Source: Terriglobia bacterium
Lineage (GTDB): Bacteria > Acidobacteriota > Terriglobia > Terriglobales > Acidobacteriaceae
NCBI GenBank assembly: GCA_020072815.1
Contig: JAIQGE010000013.1
Coordinates: 1-64,000 of the forward strand
Direction: 5' to 3'
Length of the DNA: 64,000 nt
Below the pieces are notes generated by a model. The model was not told where the DNA came from. It ran no database searches and saw nothing but the letters and a program-made list of their open reading frames with translations. Within the stretch, counting starts at the first letter, position 1. Every line of letters begins with the position of its first letter. Positions 20,201 through 27,720 of this stretch are shown piece by piece. The translations under genes were made by a program, and so were the position numbers.

Positions 20201-20590
20201 CTCAATCAGGGGAGCGGTCGTGGTCACTTCCACGCTTTCCGCGGAGCCGGCAATGTTCAGCTTGAAACCGAGGTCTCGCTGGTCTCCCACATTCAGTGTG
20301 ATGTCTTTCACTTCGCCGGCTTTGAAGCTCTTGGCCTCAACTTTCACGTTGTAGGTCCCCGGGGCAAGATTGGGGATGGTGTAATTACCGCTGGAAGTGG
20401 TCTTTACGGAACGGGATGTCCCGGTACCTGTATTGGTAGCCGTGACTTTTGCATCGGGAACCACGGCGCCCTGGGGATCAACGACCGTTCCAACGATCGT
20501 TGCGCTGGAAGCACTCTGCGCGGCTGCAATCGTCGCAAGACAGCAGCAACACAGGAGTGTTAAAAGACAAAGCATAGCCAACCGCTTCAT
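17237..20590 (-). CDS. Oar-type TonB-dependent outer-membrane receptor
   Basis: The 1117-residue product has a Sec signal peptide ending near AAAQS. A carboxypeptidase-regulatory-like beta-sandwich follows (about 27-115; GTVVDPQGAVVPDAKVTATN, SGNYTIPNLAPGTYNVKVEA). Next come a plug domain (LYNVDGANITDQ, EVQEFQVITNNYNAEYGQ, VVTKSGTNQVHGEG) and a long beta-barrel. It ends in an aromatic residue (SFHARF) suited to BAM insertion. Such Oar-like receptors are highly expanded in Acidobacteriota and are thought to import large substrates or peptides; the ligand is unknown. The ribosome site GGAGG sits in a small palindrome, GGAGGATCCTCC, just before the ATG. Confidence 0.92.
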   Translation of the reverse strand: MKRLAMLCLLTLLCCCCLATIAAAQSASSATIVGTVVDPQGAVVPDAKVTATNTGTGTSRSVKTTSSGNYTIPNLAPGTYNVKVEAKSFKAGEVKDITLNVGDQRDLGFKLNIAGSAESVEVTTTAPLIETTKTDVSSSVTSMDMERLPTLGGAGGVVNDYAQLALTAPGVKADTSGLTTDLIAPGSINNRGNLYNVDGANITDQLVSGRDSTGASIDEVQEFQVITNNYNAEYGQASGLVMNVVTKSGTNQVHGEGHMYFRGRNLSASDPFYKDSLFANALPRSVPSSTQPHCPDGDFTGATLTSLEGCDRAPFHRKEYGFTVGGPFQKNKLFWFTSFEKSGQGVPLTLTPFASLGQPAVTVQSPNNNLLYSGKVEYKISQNHDFTARYAVDRFRTSNVIVQTGLNVTPDDLTSSTINNASLNLGLVSSLTPTLVNEARFVFYRFVTTTSDATDQPGVIHADGTQTGADFCCPQGGLQKRYQYIDNVTWTRGKHTWKTGFNISYYPWNSLFPQFHFGQFQNSNTNGPDTPESFTIAFGPGEVTSKDNIYGFYFQDTWKLGKKLTVNYGVRYDYEAGAFKGGKIPGPNGTCLMGNGLIPACSSDKNNWQPRLGFTYAVGDKTLIHAGFAETTMLAFNNVVLDSLNFDGTTLFTVTIPRTVVGPDPLAAQRAAIFAAFPGTPPAGALAAFAPANPTNFGRIRPISDHLRNPEVRMANFGIEHQFTKTFKGEIQYIGQWGFGLFGERDTNAPPVLPDPAHPGFFFYGDRPNPRFGAIRTNENSRTSHYNGLVVSANKMLSNHIQFNASYTWSHALASSEDFFGISEPGDFRNIGAEMGPAYNDVRHAVNMGVVLDSGKMFTNQFMGWVGNNLGLSWVGQLQSGRPYPLSTGDSSFANGSRFFGAGSETQQRPNVLSDGTISVAGIGSAFGSIGNIGPGGVAACIAGGNPAAFCNSLQNTFLAPASASPFGPVDALNPSDVVDFKLANGSLERNAGRGSAFVRFDSSVHKSFTMPRYENVKLELRFDAFNVFNHSNWASFNSNDVLTLLPLSLDPNCTNCQRTNGTFAGNSGQILKIQDLRSGKVSSDFTNPKFGLLGDPASVDGSIGPRKLQLSFHARF

Positions 20591-21128
20591 AGGGGAGGAT
20601 CCTCCATTTCAGTTCAACGTCCGACTTTCAGCCAGTTAAGTAGCACTGGAAGGGCCAGATCGCAAGCGGCAAGAAGTTTAGCCTCATACAGTTGAAGCAG
20701 TAAACAATAATCGCTGTTTTGCCCAAAATGGGAAGGAAACCGCTCCCGGGAAAACCAAATCCACAAGCGAATTGAAGAGATTTGATTCCAATCTTCATAT
20801 TCGACCGCCCCAATGATCCAGAGAATGGAAGCGTCGCACGAGGTGACAATCACAACGCAAATCCCGTTTGTTCGCGTTCCAGGGAGGCCAAGATTGGAAT
20901 CCATTCATGCGCCGGTCTGCGGATAATATCCAGAATTTGCAGGATATCTCCGGCTTTTGATGGTGTTTCCTGGCGAGAGCCAGCGACCGCAGAGCATTCC
21001 GGTCAGAAGTGCATGGACCATTGGTACATCCGCTTAGGGTAAAGAGCTGAACTTACGTACCTGCCATCTCGATGACAATAGACCAGTTGTGGACCGCATT
21101 CGAGTTTCCGGGGAGGCGTTAGAAAACA
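20591..21128. other. Intergenic region without a recognisable gene
   Basis: About 540 bp separate the divergent TonB receptor and the small coiled-coil ORF. The stretch 20640-20830 is noticeably more A+T rich than its surroundings. Short frames here lack ribosome sites and protein-like composition. It presumably holds both promoters and a long receptor leader. I saw no riboswitch or repeat. Confidence 0.5.
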
Positions 21129-21359
21129 ATGACCAATATCTATGACGCGATCAAAGAGAAAGAAAATCAAATCGCGATCTTTCAGGCGCAGATCTCAGGG
21201 TTGCAAGCTGAGATCGAAGCGCTCCGTGTAGCTGCCCGCATTCTGGAGGGTGGAGCCGGCAGTACCAACGTAGCATCGCCGGAGACAGCACGTCCGGTAG
21301 CGGTCCAGTCAGCGCCAGTAGGCGTAGTCGCCGACAAGAGCAAGCGAGTCTGGCCGTAA
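21129..21359 (+). CDS. Small coiled-coil protein of unknown function
   Basis: The 76-residue product begins MTNIYDAIKEKENQIAIFQA and keeps a heptad-like pattern through about residue 38 (ISGLQAEIEALRVAARILE). An Ala/Val/Pro-rich tail follows. A strong GGGGAGG ribosome site lies about 10 nt upstream of the ATG. It is 224 bp before the GAF-TonB gene, on the same strand. No family is recognised; an oligomerising helix is the only supported statement. Confidence 0.6.
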   Translation: MTNIYDAIKEKENQIAIFQAQISGLQAEIEALRVAARILEGGAGSTNVASPETARPVAVQSAPVGVVADKSKRVWP

Positions 21360-21583
21360 GAGCAACCCGCCGCGTCGCCCGAGTCCCCCGCAGCGCGAGG
21401 CGTGTAGTCGAGCATTTGCAAGACAACTTGTTCGCCGATCCACAACGCTGAAGTTGCCGCTAGCCCAGGCCGGAACGAAAGCGATCTACGGGGGCAAACC
21501 AGCGCCGTTCGGCGCAACAGGTTTTGTGCCAGCGTACTTCTCCCAGGGAGTGCGCGGATCATAAGGGAGAGAAGAGGCATTTC

Positions 21584-23185
21584 ATGGACGGCGTCACCAT
21601 GGCAACACAATCAACCGAATCAGGAAAGCAACCAAGGACGCGCGCGGCGGCAGGCGACGATCTGGCCATCATCGCCCAGCGTGCACAGGCATTTACCAAC
21701 GCTTCCGGTGTGGCAATTGCCCTGGCTGAGGGCGACAGCACTGACGAAATCGTTTGCCGGGCGCGCAGCGGCGCCAGCGCCCCGGACGTGGGGGCAGCCC
21801 TGCGCGTGCAAGGCACCTTCACCGGACTGTGCATCCAGACCGGCAAAGAGCTGCGCTGCGATGACGCGGAGACTGACACTCGCGTGGACATGACCGCCAT
21901 CCGCGCGCTGGGAATCCGCTCCATGGTGGTGACCCCGATCCGCGAAGACAACAAAGTGATTGGCGTGTTGGCCGTGTTTGCGCCTTCCGCCCACGCGTTC
22001 ACCATTACCCACGTTGCGGTGTTGAAGACCATGGCGGACCAAATCTCCGCCGCGGTGCTGAGGGAGCGGCGCGCCAGGGAAGATGGGGCTTCCGCCGAAC
22101 CAGCGCCACAATATGCGCCCGTGGCCATGGCCAAACCGGCGGTTTCCGTCCCGGCTGCTCCCGCGCCGGTGTTAATCAAACCGGCAGCTTCAGCGAACTC
22201 TGCCCCTGCGGTGCGTACGCCAGTTCCGCCGGCGGCAAAAGTCGAGCCCATCAAGGTCAGACCGGCGGCTTCCGATAGCGTGTCTCCCGTTCCGTTTCCG
22301 AAGCGGGAAGAGCGGCCGGAGGTGCGGGCGAGCTTTGGGACTTTCGACGCTGTCGCTGGCGAAGAGAAGCAGTCCGGTGGAAGCCGGATGATCGTTGGCG
22401 CCGCGGTGGTCCTGGTGATTGCGGCTGTTTCCGTCTTTGGCGTGATGAAAATGCGCAAGCCTTCGCAGGGCGCGACTCAGCAGACGCCGGTGGTCAACCC
22501 CGCGCCGCAAGGCCAGCCGGGTGACTCTGCGCCGCTCGCTGGAACCTCAGTTCCAGTCATCCAGCCCTCAGCCGGCAATTCAACCGGCAATGCAAATACA
22601 GTTGCCGCTGTTCCATCGCGTTCGGCTGCGGATTCCGTGGCAGTCGCGGCCAAGAAAAACGACAACGGCGCCGCTAAGCCCGGCGACAAACCGAATGCCA
22701 TTGACAAGACGGTGGCCCCGGACAAGACGGAGAAAGTTGCCCCGAAGACCGTAGCGCTGGCCTCCGGTCCTTCACACATTGCGGGCGCAACCAGCGGCGC
22801 GCAGGGGAGCGCAGAGGTTTCGACTACGCTTTCCGTGGGCGGAAACTCCAGCGCAGGAACTCTGAGCGCGCTGGCCCAACCCGCCAGTGAATCGCGACCG
22901 ACCGCGGTGATGGCGCAATCCACTCTTGAACCGCTGGTGGTGGTGAGAAGCGTGCCGCCGGTGTATCCGGCCATCGCCAAAGCGCGGAGCCTGACCACCA
23001 CGGTGGTGGTGGAAGTGAAAGTGGGCAAGGACGGCAAAGTATCCAATCCCAAGCTGATCAGCGGCCTGCCCATTTTCCGGGATGCGGCCTTTGACGCGGT
23101 GAAACAGTGGGTCTTCAAACCGGCAAAGCTCAACGGCCAGCCCATTGAACAGACCACGCAAATCAGCTTGAAGTTCAATCCGTAA
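21584..23185 (+). CDS. GAF domain - transmembrane - TonB C-terminal fusion protein
   Basis: The 533-residue product has three parts. A GAF-like domain comes first (about 20-165; ALRVQGTFTGLCIQTGKELR, MVVTPIREDNKVIGVLAVF). After an Ala/Pro linker, a transmembrane helix near 268-290 (IVGAAVVLVIAAVSVFGVM) leads into a second long low-complexity region. Last is a TonB C-terminal domain (about 455-530; PPVYPAIAKARSLTTTVVVE, DAVKQWVFKPAKLNG). The topology implies a cytoplasmic sensor and a periplasmic TonB domain that could touch outer-membrane receptors such as the nearby Oar-like one. ATG 21584 has AAGAGGC at 7 nt; the frame continues 20 codons upstream. A terminator follows. Confidence 0.85.
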   Translation: MDGVTMATQSTESGKQPRTRAAAGDDLAIIAQRAQAFTNASGVAIALAEGDSTDEIVCRARSGASAPDVGAALRVQGTFTGLCIQTGKELRCDDAETDTRVDMTAIRALGIRSMVVTPIREDNKVIGVLAVFAPSAHAFTITHVAVLKTMADQISAAVLRERRAREDGASAEPAPQYAPVAMAKPAVSVPAAPAPVLIKPAASANSAPAVRTPVPPAAKVEPIKVRPAASDSVSPVPFPKREERPEVRASFGTFDAVAGEEKQSGGSRMIVGAAVVLVIAAVSVFGVMKMRKPSQGATQQTPVVNPAPQGQPGDSAPLAGTSVPVIQPSAGNSTGNANTVAAVPSRSAADSVAVAAKKNDNGAAKPGDKPNAIDKTVAPDKTEKVAPKTVALASGPSHIAGATSGAQGSAEVSTTLSVGGNSSAGTLSALAQPASESRPTAVMAQSTLEPLVVVRSVPPVYPAIAKARSLTTTVVVEVKVGKDGKVSNPKLISGLPIFRDAAFDAVKQWVFKPAKLNGQPIEQTTQISLKFNP

Positions 23186-23204
23186 GATTCACAGTTCGCA
23201 ACAG

Positions 23205-23238
23205 GGCGCGTCGCGCAGGATCGCGATGCGCCTTTTTT
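23205..23238 (+). terminator. Rho-independent terminator
   Basis: GGCGCGTCGCG (23205-23215) pairs with CGCGATGCGCC (23222-23232), with one G-U pair and a 6-nt loop, followed by six T residues. It lies 19 bp after the GAF-TonB stop. Confidence 0.85.
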
Positions 23239-23298
23239 CTTGTCCGGTGAACGTGCGCGCCAAGCGGCGAGAGCTTCGCTCAGGGAGTTGGCTGCGCG

Positions 23299-23943
23299 TC
23301 AGGCGCTGCCGGTCACGGCGACGGGAGTCTGCGTCCGCGACTTGGCACGCGCCATCAGCCAGGCGACTGCGCGGTAAGCCAGCAGCGCTGCCAGAATCGC
23401 TCCGTAGGTAAGCGGGCGGCGAAGATCGGCTTTTACCAGCCAGATGAAATGCACTACGCCGGCGGCCGCGCTGAAGTAGATCAAGCGGTGCAGCTTCTGC
23501 CAGCGCTTGCCGCCCATGCGGCGTATCCAGCCCGTGGTTGAGGTCAGCGCCAGGGGCAGCATCAGCGACCACGCCGTCATCCCGGCGGTGATGAATCTGC
23601 GCTTGTAGATATCGTGCAGCATGGCGTGCACGTCAAAGAATTTGTCCAGCCAAATGTACGTCGTCAGGTGCAGGCAGCCGTAGAAAAAAGCAAACAGCCC
23701 CAGCATGCGGCGAAAACGGATCAGCCACGCCAGCCGGGCGAGCTTGCGCAACGGGGTAACGCTCAGCGTGATCAGCAAAAAAGTGAGCGTCCATTTGCCG
23801 GTGGAGCGAGTGATTACGTCCACCTGATTTGGGCCGAGGTCCTGGTGGAACCCCTTCCACGCGAGAACACCGAGCGGTGCCAGGCAGGCGACGAACGCCA
23901 GTAGCTTGAGCCCGCGCACGAATTTTTCAGGAAGCGGCTTCAT
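23299..23943 (-). CDS. msrQ: Heme-binding membrane subunit of protein-methionine-sulfoxide reductase
   Basis: MsrQ is a b-heme membrane protein that passes electrons from the respiratory chain to periplasmic MsrP. The 214-residue product has about six hydrophobic helices. Conserved histidines are in GCLHLTTYIWLDKF, KRWQKLHRLIYFSAAAGVVH and FIWLVKADLRRPL, as in the ferric-reductase-like transmembrane family. It follows msrP on the same strand with a 108-bp gap. Confidence 0.92.
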   Translation of the reverse strand: MKPLPEKFVRGLKLLAFVACLAPLGVLAWKGFHQDLGPNQVDVITRSTGKWTLTFLLITLSVTPLRKLARLAWLIRFRRMLGLFAFFYGCLHLTTYIWLDKFFDVHAMLHDIYKRRFITAGMTAWSLMLPLALTSTTGWIRRMGGKRWQKLHRLIYFSAAAGVVHFIWLVKADLRRPLTYGAILAALLAYRAVAWLMARAKSRTQTPVAVTGSA

Positions 23944-24000
23944 GGTTGCTAAGGATTCAAATAGTCCATCGACGAAGTACTGTGCTTAAAATCTTCTCCT

Positions 24001-24046
24001 ATCAGTGTTATCAGCGTTCATCAGCGGTGAGATTTTTGCTTTTTGC
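24001..24046. repeat. Short imperfect ATCAG(T/C)GTT repeat between msrP and msrQ
   Basis: ATCAGTGTT, ATCAGCGTTC and ATCAGCGGTG follow each other, then a T-rich stretch. It is a roughly 10-bp tandem motif between the msrP stop and the msrQ start. Confidence 0.4.
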
Positions 24047-24051
24047 CGATG

Positions 24052-25038
24052 CTAGTAATCCTTCTGCAGGTCCATGCCCGAATACAAGCCGGCCACCTGG
24101 TCGCCATAGCCGTTGAACATCTGTGTGGGAATTTTTGCGGCAAACAGACTTCCGCCAATGCGGCGTTCCGTTTTCTGGCTCCAGCGCGGATGGTCCTTGT
24201 TGGGGTTCACGTTGGAATAGAAACCGTACTCGTCGGACGCCATGATGTTCCAGGTGGTGGGCGGCATCTTGTCAGTGAAACTGATTTTCACGATGGCCTT
24301 TGCGCCTTTGAACCCGTACTTCCAGGGGACCACCAGACGCAGCGGAGCGCCGTCCACGTTGGGCAGGACTTCGTCGTACAAGCCGACGGCAAGAATCGTC
24401 AGCGGATGCAAGGCTTCATCCATGCGCAAGCCTTCCACGTAAGGCCATTGCAGCACGGAGCGCTTCTGGTTGGGCATCTGGTCCGGCGCGGTCACCGTCT
24501 CAAACGCCACAAACTTGGCGCTGGGCAGCGGATCAGCCTGCTTGATCAACGCGCTCAAGGGAATTCCCACCCAGGGAATCACCATGGACCAGCCTTCCAC
24601 GCAGCGATGGCGATAAATGCGTTCTTCCAGGGCTGACAGCTTCAGAACGGCGTCAATGTCCATGCGCTTGGGCTTTTTGACCAGCCCCTCAATGGCCACC
24701 GTCCAGGGACGCGTGCGGAAGTTCGCCGACAACCCGTTGGGCTCGTACTTGTCCGTGCTGAACTCGTAGTAGTTGTTGTAGGTGGTGATGTCCTTGAAGG
24801 AGTTTGGTTTCTCGGTGGTGCTGAACGGACTCTTGACGATGCCCGTTAGCTTTGCCCCGGCGGCTTGCACGGTTGAGGGAAGGTCCACTGACGCGCCGCT
24901 GTTGCGCAGATAGAGGCCTCCAGCCAGGGCCGCTCCAGCCGCGGCCACCGCGCCGGTAAGGAACGTCCGGCGATTGACGTAGGAAGACTTAGGAGTAATT
25001 TCAGAAGAAGGAATATCGTTCGGTTTCTTGATCAGCAT
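24052..25038 (-). CDS. msrP: Periplasmic protein-methionine-sulfoxide reductase, molybdopterin subunit
   Basis: MsrP repairs oxidised methionine in periplasmic proteins using a Mo-molybdopterin cofactor. The 328-residue precursor has a Tat signal: twin-arginine NRRTFLTG at about 22-29, then a hydrophobic Ala/Gly stretch. The sulfite-oxidase-fold core includes YRHRCVEGWSMVIPWVG with the molybdenum-ligating Cys, YVEGLRMDEALHPLT, and GAPLRLVVPWKYGFKGAKAI. It is the first gene of msrPQ. Length is normal. Confidence 0.94.
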   Translation of the reverse strand: MLIKKPNDIPSSEITPKSSYVNRRTFLTGAVAAAGAALAGGLYLRNSGASVDLPSTVQAAGAKLTGIVKSPFSTTEKPNSFKDITTYNNYYEFSTDKYEPNGLSANFRTRPWTVAIEGLVKKPKRMDIDAVLKLSALEERIYRHRCVEGWSMVIPWVGIPLSALIKQADPLPSAKFVAFETVTAPDQMPNQKRSVLQWPYVEGLRMDEALHPLTILAVGLYDEVLPNVDGAPLRLVVPWKYGFKGAKAIVKISFTDKMPPTTWNIMASDEYGFYSNVNPNKDHPRWSQKTERRIGGSLFAAKIPTQMFNGYGDQVAGLYSGMDLQKDY

Positions 25039-25246
25039 TTTTGCTCCGGGGGCAGCTTCCCTGATTCTTTACTATTTTAGCCGCCAGGGGAATTTCAGGA
25101 ACGGCTTTCCCTGCTTCCTTAAGATGTACAAACCCTGAAAAGGCTACATCTGTTGTACGAAAAAGCCGGCCGGGTGGATTTAGGGGCGTAAACCATGTGG
25201 AGACAAGGCCGTACACTGAACCCCACTCTTGTAGGAAAATAGTGCA

Positions 25247-25627
25247 ATGGCCTCCGTGCGCATGGACAAATGGCTTTGGGCAGCCCGGTTCTTCAAAACG
25301 CGGTCCCTGGCCGGACGCGCGTGCGAGCTGGGCAGGGTTCAATCCAACGGGCAGCCTGCCAAGCCGGCACGCGAAGTGAAGATCGGCGACATGCTGCGCG
25401 TAACCAACGAAGGCGGCGAGTTTCACGTGGAAGTCCTGCTGTTGAGCGAAGTGCGCGGCCCTGCGTCGGTGGCGCAAACCTTGTACCGCGAGACGGAAGA
25501 GAGCCGGGAGCTGCGTCTCAAAGTCGCGGCCGAACGCAAGGCGACGATGCAGTTTGAAACCTTGCCGTCAGGGAGACCATCGAAACGCGATCGCCGCAGG
25601 ATCATCCAGTTCCGGGGTAGAGGGTGA
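25247..25627 (+). CDS. S4-domain RNA-binding protein, Hsp15 (HslR) family
   Basis: The 126-residue basic protein starts MASVRMDKWLWAARFFKTRS, the Hsp15-type S4 signature. It continues with VQSNGQPAKPAREVKIGDML and ends in a positively charged tail, RPSKRDRRRIIQFRGRG. Hsp15 binds 50S subunits carrying stalled nascent chains and helps recycle them. Length and both ends fit the family. The gene is convergent with murB. Confidence 0.88.
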   Translation: MASVRMDKWLWAARFFKTRSLAGRACELGRVQSNGQPAKPAREVKIGDMLRVTNEGGEFHVEVLLLSEVRGPASVAQTLYRETEESRELRLKVAAERKATMQFETLPSGRPSKRDRRRIIQFRGRG

Positions 25628-25640
25628 AGTGATGGCGAGC

Positions 25641-25669
25641 ATTTCCTCTGCGTCCTCCGCGGTGAATCA
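25641..25669 (-). repeat. CCGCGGAGG-CGCRGAG type dispersed repeat
   Basis: Reverse-orientation relative of the 8818 copy: + strand ATTTCCTCTGCGTCCTCCGC, then GGTGAATCA. It overlaps the last codon of murB. Confidence 0.45.
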
Positions 25670-26734
25670 TTCCGTCGGAAATCCCACAAAGACCGGCTCA
25701 GGCTGCAGTCGCACTCCCCAAACGTCGAAGACTTTCTTCTGGATTTCCTCTTTAAGCGCAAGAATATCTCGTGCCAAAGCCCCGCCGCGATTCACAATGG
25801 CCAAAGCATGTTTGCGCGAGATGCCCACCGGCCCGCGCGTGTAGCCTTTGTGAAAACCTGCGTGCTCGACGAGCCAGGCCGCCGAGAGCTTGACCAGCCC
25901 GTCCTCTTGAGGATAACGCGGCAGCTTGGCGTCCGGCACGCGTTGCAGCGCGAGGGCCTCCACGCGCTTCGCTTCTGCTTGGCTGACCAGCGGGTTCTTG
26001 AAGAACGACCCGGCGCTGCGGCAGTCTTCGTCGCCGCGGACAAGCAGCATGGCTTTGCTCTGGCGGATGCTACGGACGGCGTCGCGCACCTGCTGCAGCG
26101 TGGGTGACTGGCCGCCGGGTTTGTCCGCAAAGAAAGTTTTCAAATCGGCATATTCGACGTGCGGCTTGCCGCCCTGCCGCAACCGGTAGCCGACTTCCAG
26201 CACAATATATTTGCCGCGCTGGCTGGTGTTGAAGATGCTGGTGCGGTAAGCAAAGCCGCACGCGGCGTTGCTAAGTTCGCTCACCTGGCCGGTAGAAATT
26301 TCCAGCACGCGCACGCGGGTGATGGTCTGCGAGACTTCCTGTCCGTAAGCTCCGACGTTCTGCACCGGCGTGCCACCCGCGGTGCCGGGAATCCCGCTCA
26401 GGCATTCCAGACCAGCGCACTTCTGGTTGACGGTGCGGGCGACAAGGTCGTCCCAATTCTCGCCGGAGCCAGCGTAGAACAGCGTGTTGCCGCCTTCGCT
26501 TTCAAACTCCACGCCGGGCAAGGCGATCTTGAGGACGAGGCCGGGCCAGCCCTCGTCGGCGACCAGCAGGTTGCTGCCGCCGCCCAGGACGAACAGCGGC
26601 CAGCGGCGCTCCGCGGCCAGGCTGACGGCGTCGCGCACCTCGGCTTCCGAGCGTGCTTCAAGGAAGTAGCGCGCAGGTCCGCCCACTTGAAACGTGGTCA
26701 GCGGCGCCAGTGAAATGTTTTCCTGGATAGTCAA
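25667..26734 (-). CDS. murB: UDP-N-acetylenolpyruvoylglucosamine reductase
   Basis: MurB reduces UDP-GlcNAc-enolpyruvate to UDP-MurNAc in peptidoglycan precursor synthesis. The 355-residue FAD enzyme shows LTTFQVGGPARYFLEA, LGGGSNLLVADEGWPGLV, GIPGTAGGTPVQNVGAYGQE, FAYRTSIFN, and the Ser/Asn region CRSAGSFFKNPLVS. The C-terminal AAWLVEHAGFHKGYTRG marks the type I form. Here it is isolated from other mur genes. Confidence 0.94.
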   Translation of the reverse strand: MTIQENISLAPLTTFQVGGPARYFLEARSEAEVRDAVSLAAERRWPLFVLGGGSNLLVADEGWPGLVLKIALPGVEFESEGGNTLFYAGSGENWDDLVARTVNQKCAGLECLSGIPGTAGGTPVQNVGAYGQEVSQTITRVRVLEISTGQVSELSNAACGFAYRTSIFNTSQRGKYIVLEVGYRLRQGGKPHVEYADLKTFFADKPGGQSPTLQQVRDAVRSIRQSKAMLLVRGDEDCRSAGSFFKNPLVSQAEAKRVEALALQRVPDAKLPRYPQEDGLVKLSAAWLVEHAGFHKGYTRGPVGISRKHALAIVNRGGALARDILALKEEIQKKVFDVWGVRLQPEPVFVGFPTE

Positions 26735-26765
26735 GCGTGGAAGTAAGAGTACAAGAGTTTATGGG

Positions 26766-26960
26766 ATTGCCAAAATTGTCAGAATTGCAAAATATCGCCG
26801 AAATTGCCGGAAGCAAGATTTGTCGTAAAAGATGATAGACAATCCACGGGTAACCTTCTTGCTTTAGTCCAATTCTTCGCCAGATTGTGCACGGTGTCGG
26901 AAGTCGCCACAATTTTGGCAATTCCGGCGATTTTGGCAATCTTGGCAATCTTGGCAATCT
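26766..26960. repeat. Inverted pair of TTGGCAAT-type repeats
   Basis: At 26909-26960 the + strand carries ACAATTTTGGCAATTCC followed by three more GGCGAT/GGCAAT units. At 26766-26810 the same motif lies in the opposite orientation (ATTGCCAAAATTGTCAG, then GCCGAAATTGCCGG). The arms could pair into a long imperfect hairpin around a roughly 100-nt centre upstream of the bacilliredoxin gene. Further copies are at 30897 and 50095. Confidence 0.6.
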
Positions 26961-27032
26961 ACCTCCTGTCCGCATGCCGTTTGTCGCGTGATAAAATACG
27001 GCCTTACAAACAAACTTGGAGGGAACCCCAGA

Positions 27033-27461
27033 ATGTATCCGGAAATGATGATTGCGCCCATGCGCCAGGAACTCACCTCAGCCGGCATTGCCGAAACGCG
27101 CACCGCCGCGGAAGTGGAAGATGCGGTGAAGCAGAAAGGCACGCTGATGGTGGTGGTGAACTCGGTGTGCGGGTGCGCCGCGGGCAGGATGCGTCCTGGA
27201 GTGCGGGCCGCGGTGCGGCAGAGCGTGCGCCCGGAGCGCATGATCACCGTTTTCGCCGGACAGGACAAAGAAGCCACCGACGCCGCGCGCAGCCACTTTA
27301 CCGGATATCCGCCCACTTCGCCCTCCATCGGCATTCTGCGCGACGGCCAACTGGTGTACATGATGCAGCGCAGTGACATCGAAACCGCCAGCCCGGAAAT
27401 GATCGCCACCGCCCTGGCGCGGGCGTTTGAAAAGTACTGCGGCGAAACCGTCAGCAAATAG
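27033..27461 (+). CDS. BrxA/BrxB-family bacilliredoxin
   Basis: The 142-residue thioredoxin-fold protein begins MYPEMMIAPMRQELTSAG and has the family CGC active site in NSVCGCAAGRMRPG. YPPTSPSIG carries the cis-Pro region and is followed by LVYMMQRSDIE. YphP/YqiW relatives remove bacillithiol from mixed disulfides, so the host may use bacillithiol; no bsh gene is in the window. ATG 27033 has GGAGGGAACCCCAGA immediately upstream. The frame opens 15 codons earlier without a ribosome site. Confidence 0.9.
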   Translation: MYPEMMIAPMRQELTSAGIAETRTAAEVEDAVKQKGTLMVVVNSVCGCAAGRMRPGVRAAVRQSVRPERMITVFAGQDKEATDAARSHFTGYPPTSPSIGILRDGQLVYMMQRSDIETASPEMIATALARAFEKYCGETVSK

Positions 27462-27630
27462 CTATCCAGCAGCTAGCAATTGCCAACTGGCAATTATCCC
27501 AGGCATTCAAGAGGAGGCGCGGACGTCGCGCCTCCTAAGTCATGCCCTGACATTTGTCTCGTTTGCTCCAAGCATCCACCATCGTTCGGATACCAGTTCC
27601 AGGCAAATTGCTATGTTGACAGTGGAGCAA

Positions 27631-27720
27631 ATGCCAGTCGCTAGATTCCAAATGCCAGATGCTAGATGCTAGATGCTAGTTGCTAGATGCTAGTTGCCAT
27701 TTGCTATTTGCTATTTGCTT
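27631..27720. repeat. Degenerate 7-bp tandem repeat (GCTAGAT / GCTAGTT / GCTATTT)
   Basis: Units GATGCTA, GTTGCTA and TTTGCTA are repeated about ten times from ATGCCAGATGCTAGATGCTA through TTGCTATTTGCT. The array reaches into the last codons of the M16 gene on the minus strand and encodes part of its terminal residues. Confidence 0.65.

Noticed and set aside
20614-20904. 96-codon minus-strand frame upstream of the TonB receptor
   Set aside because: Trp/Cys-rich random composition, no ribosome site, lies in an A+T-richer leader region.
26766-26960. CRISPR-like array
   Set aside because: Units are 8-10 bp without unique spacers of constant length and there are no cas genes.
27631-27720. CRISPR or attachment site
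   Set aside because: Degenerate heptamers with no spacers; no integrase nearby.
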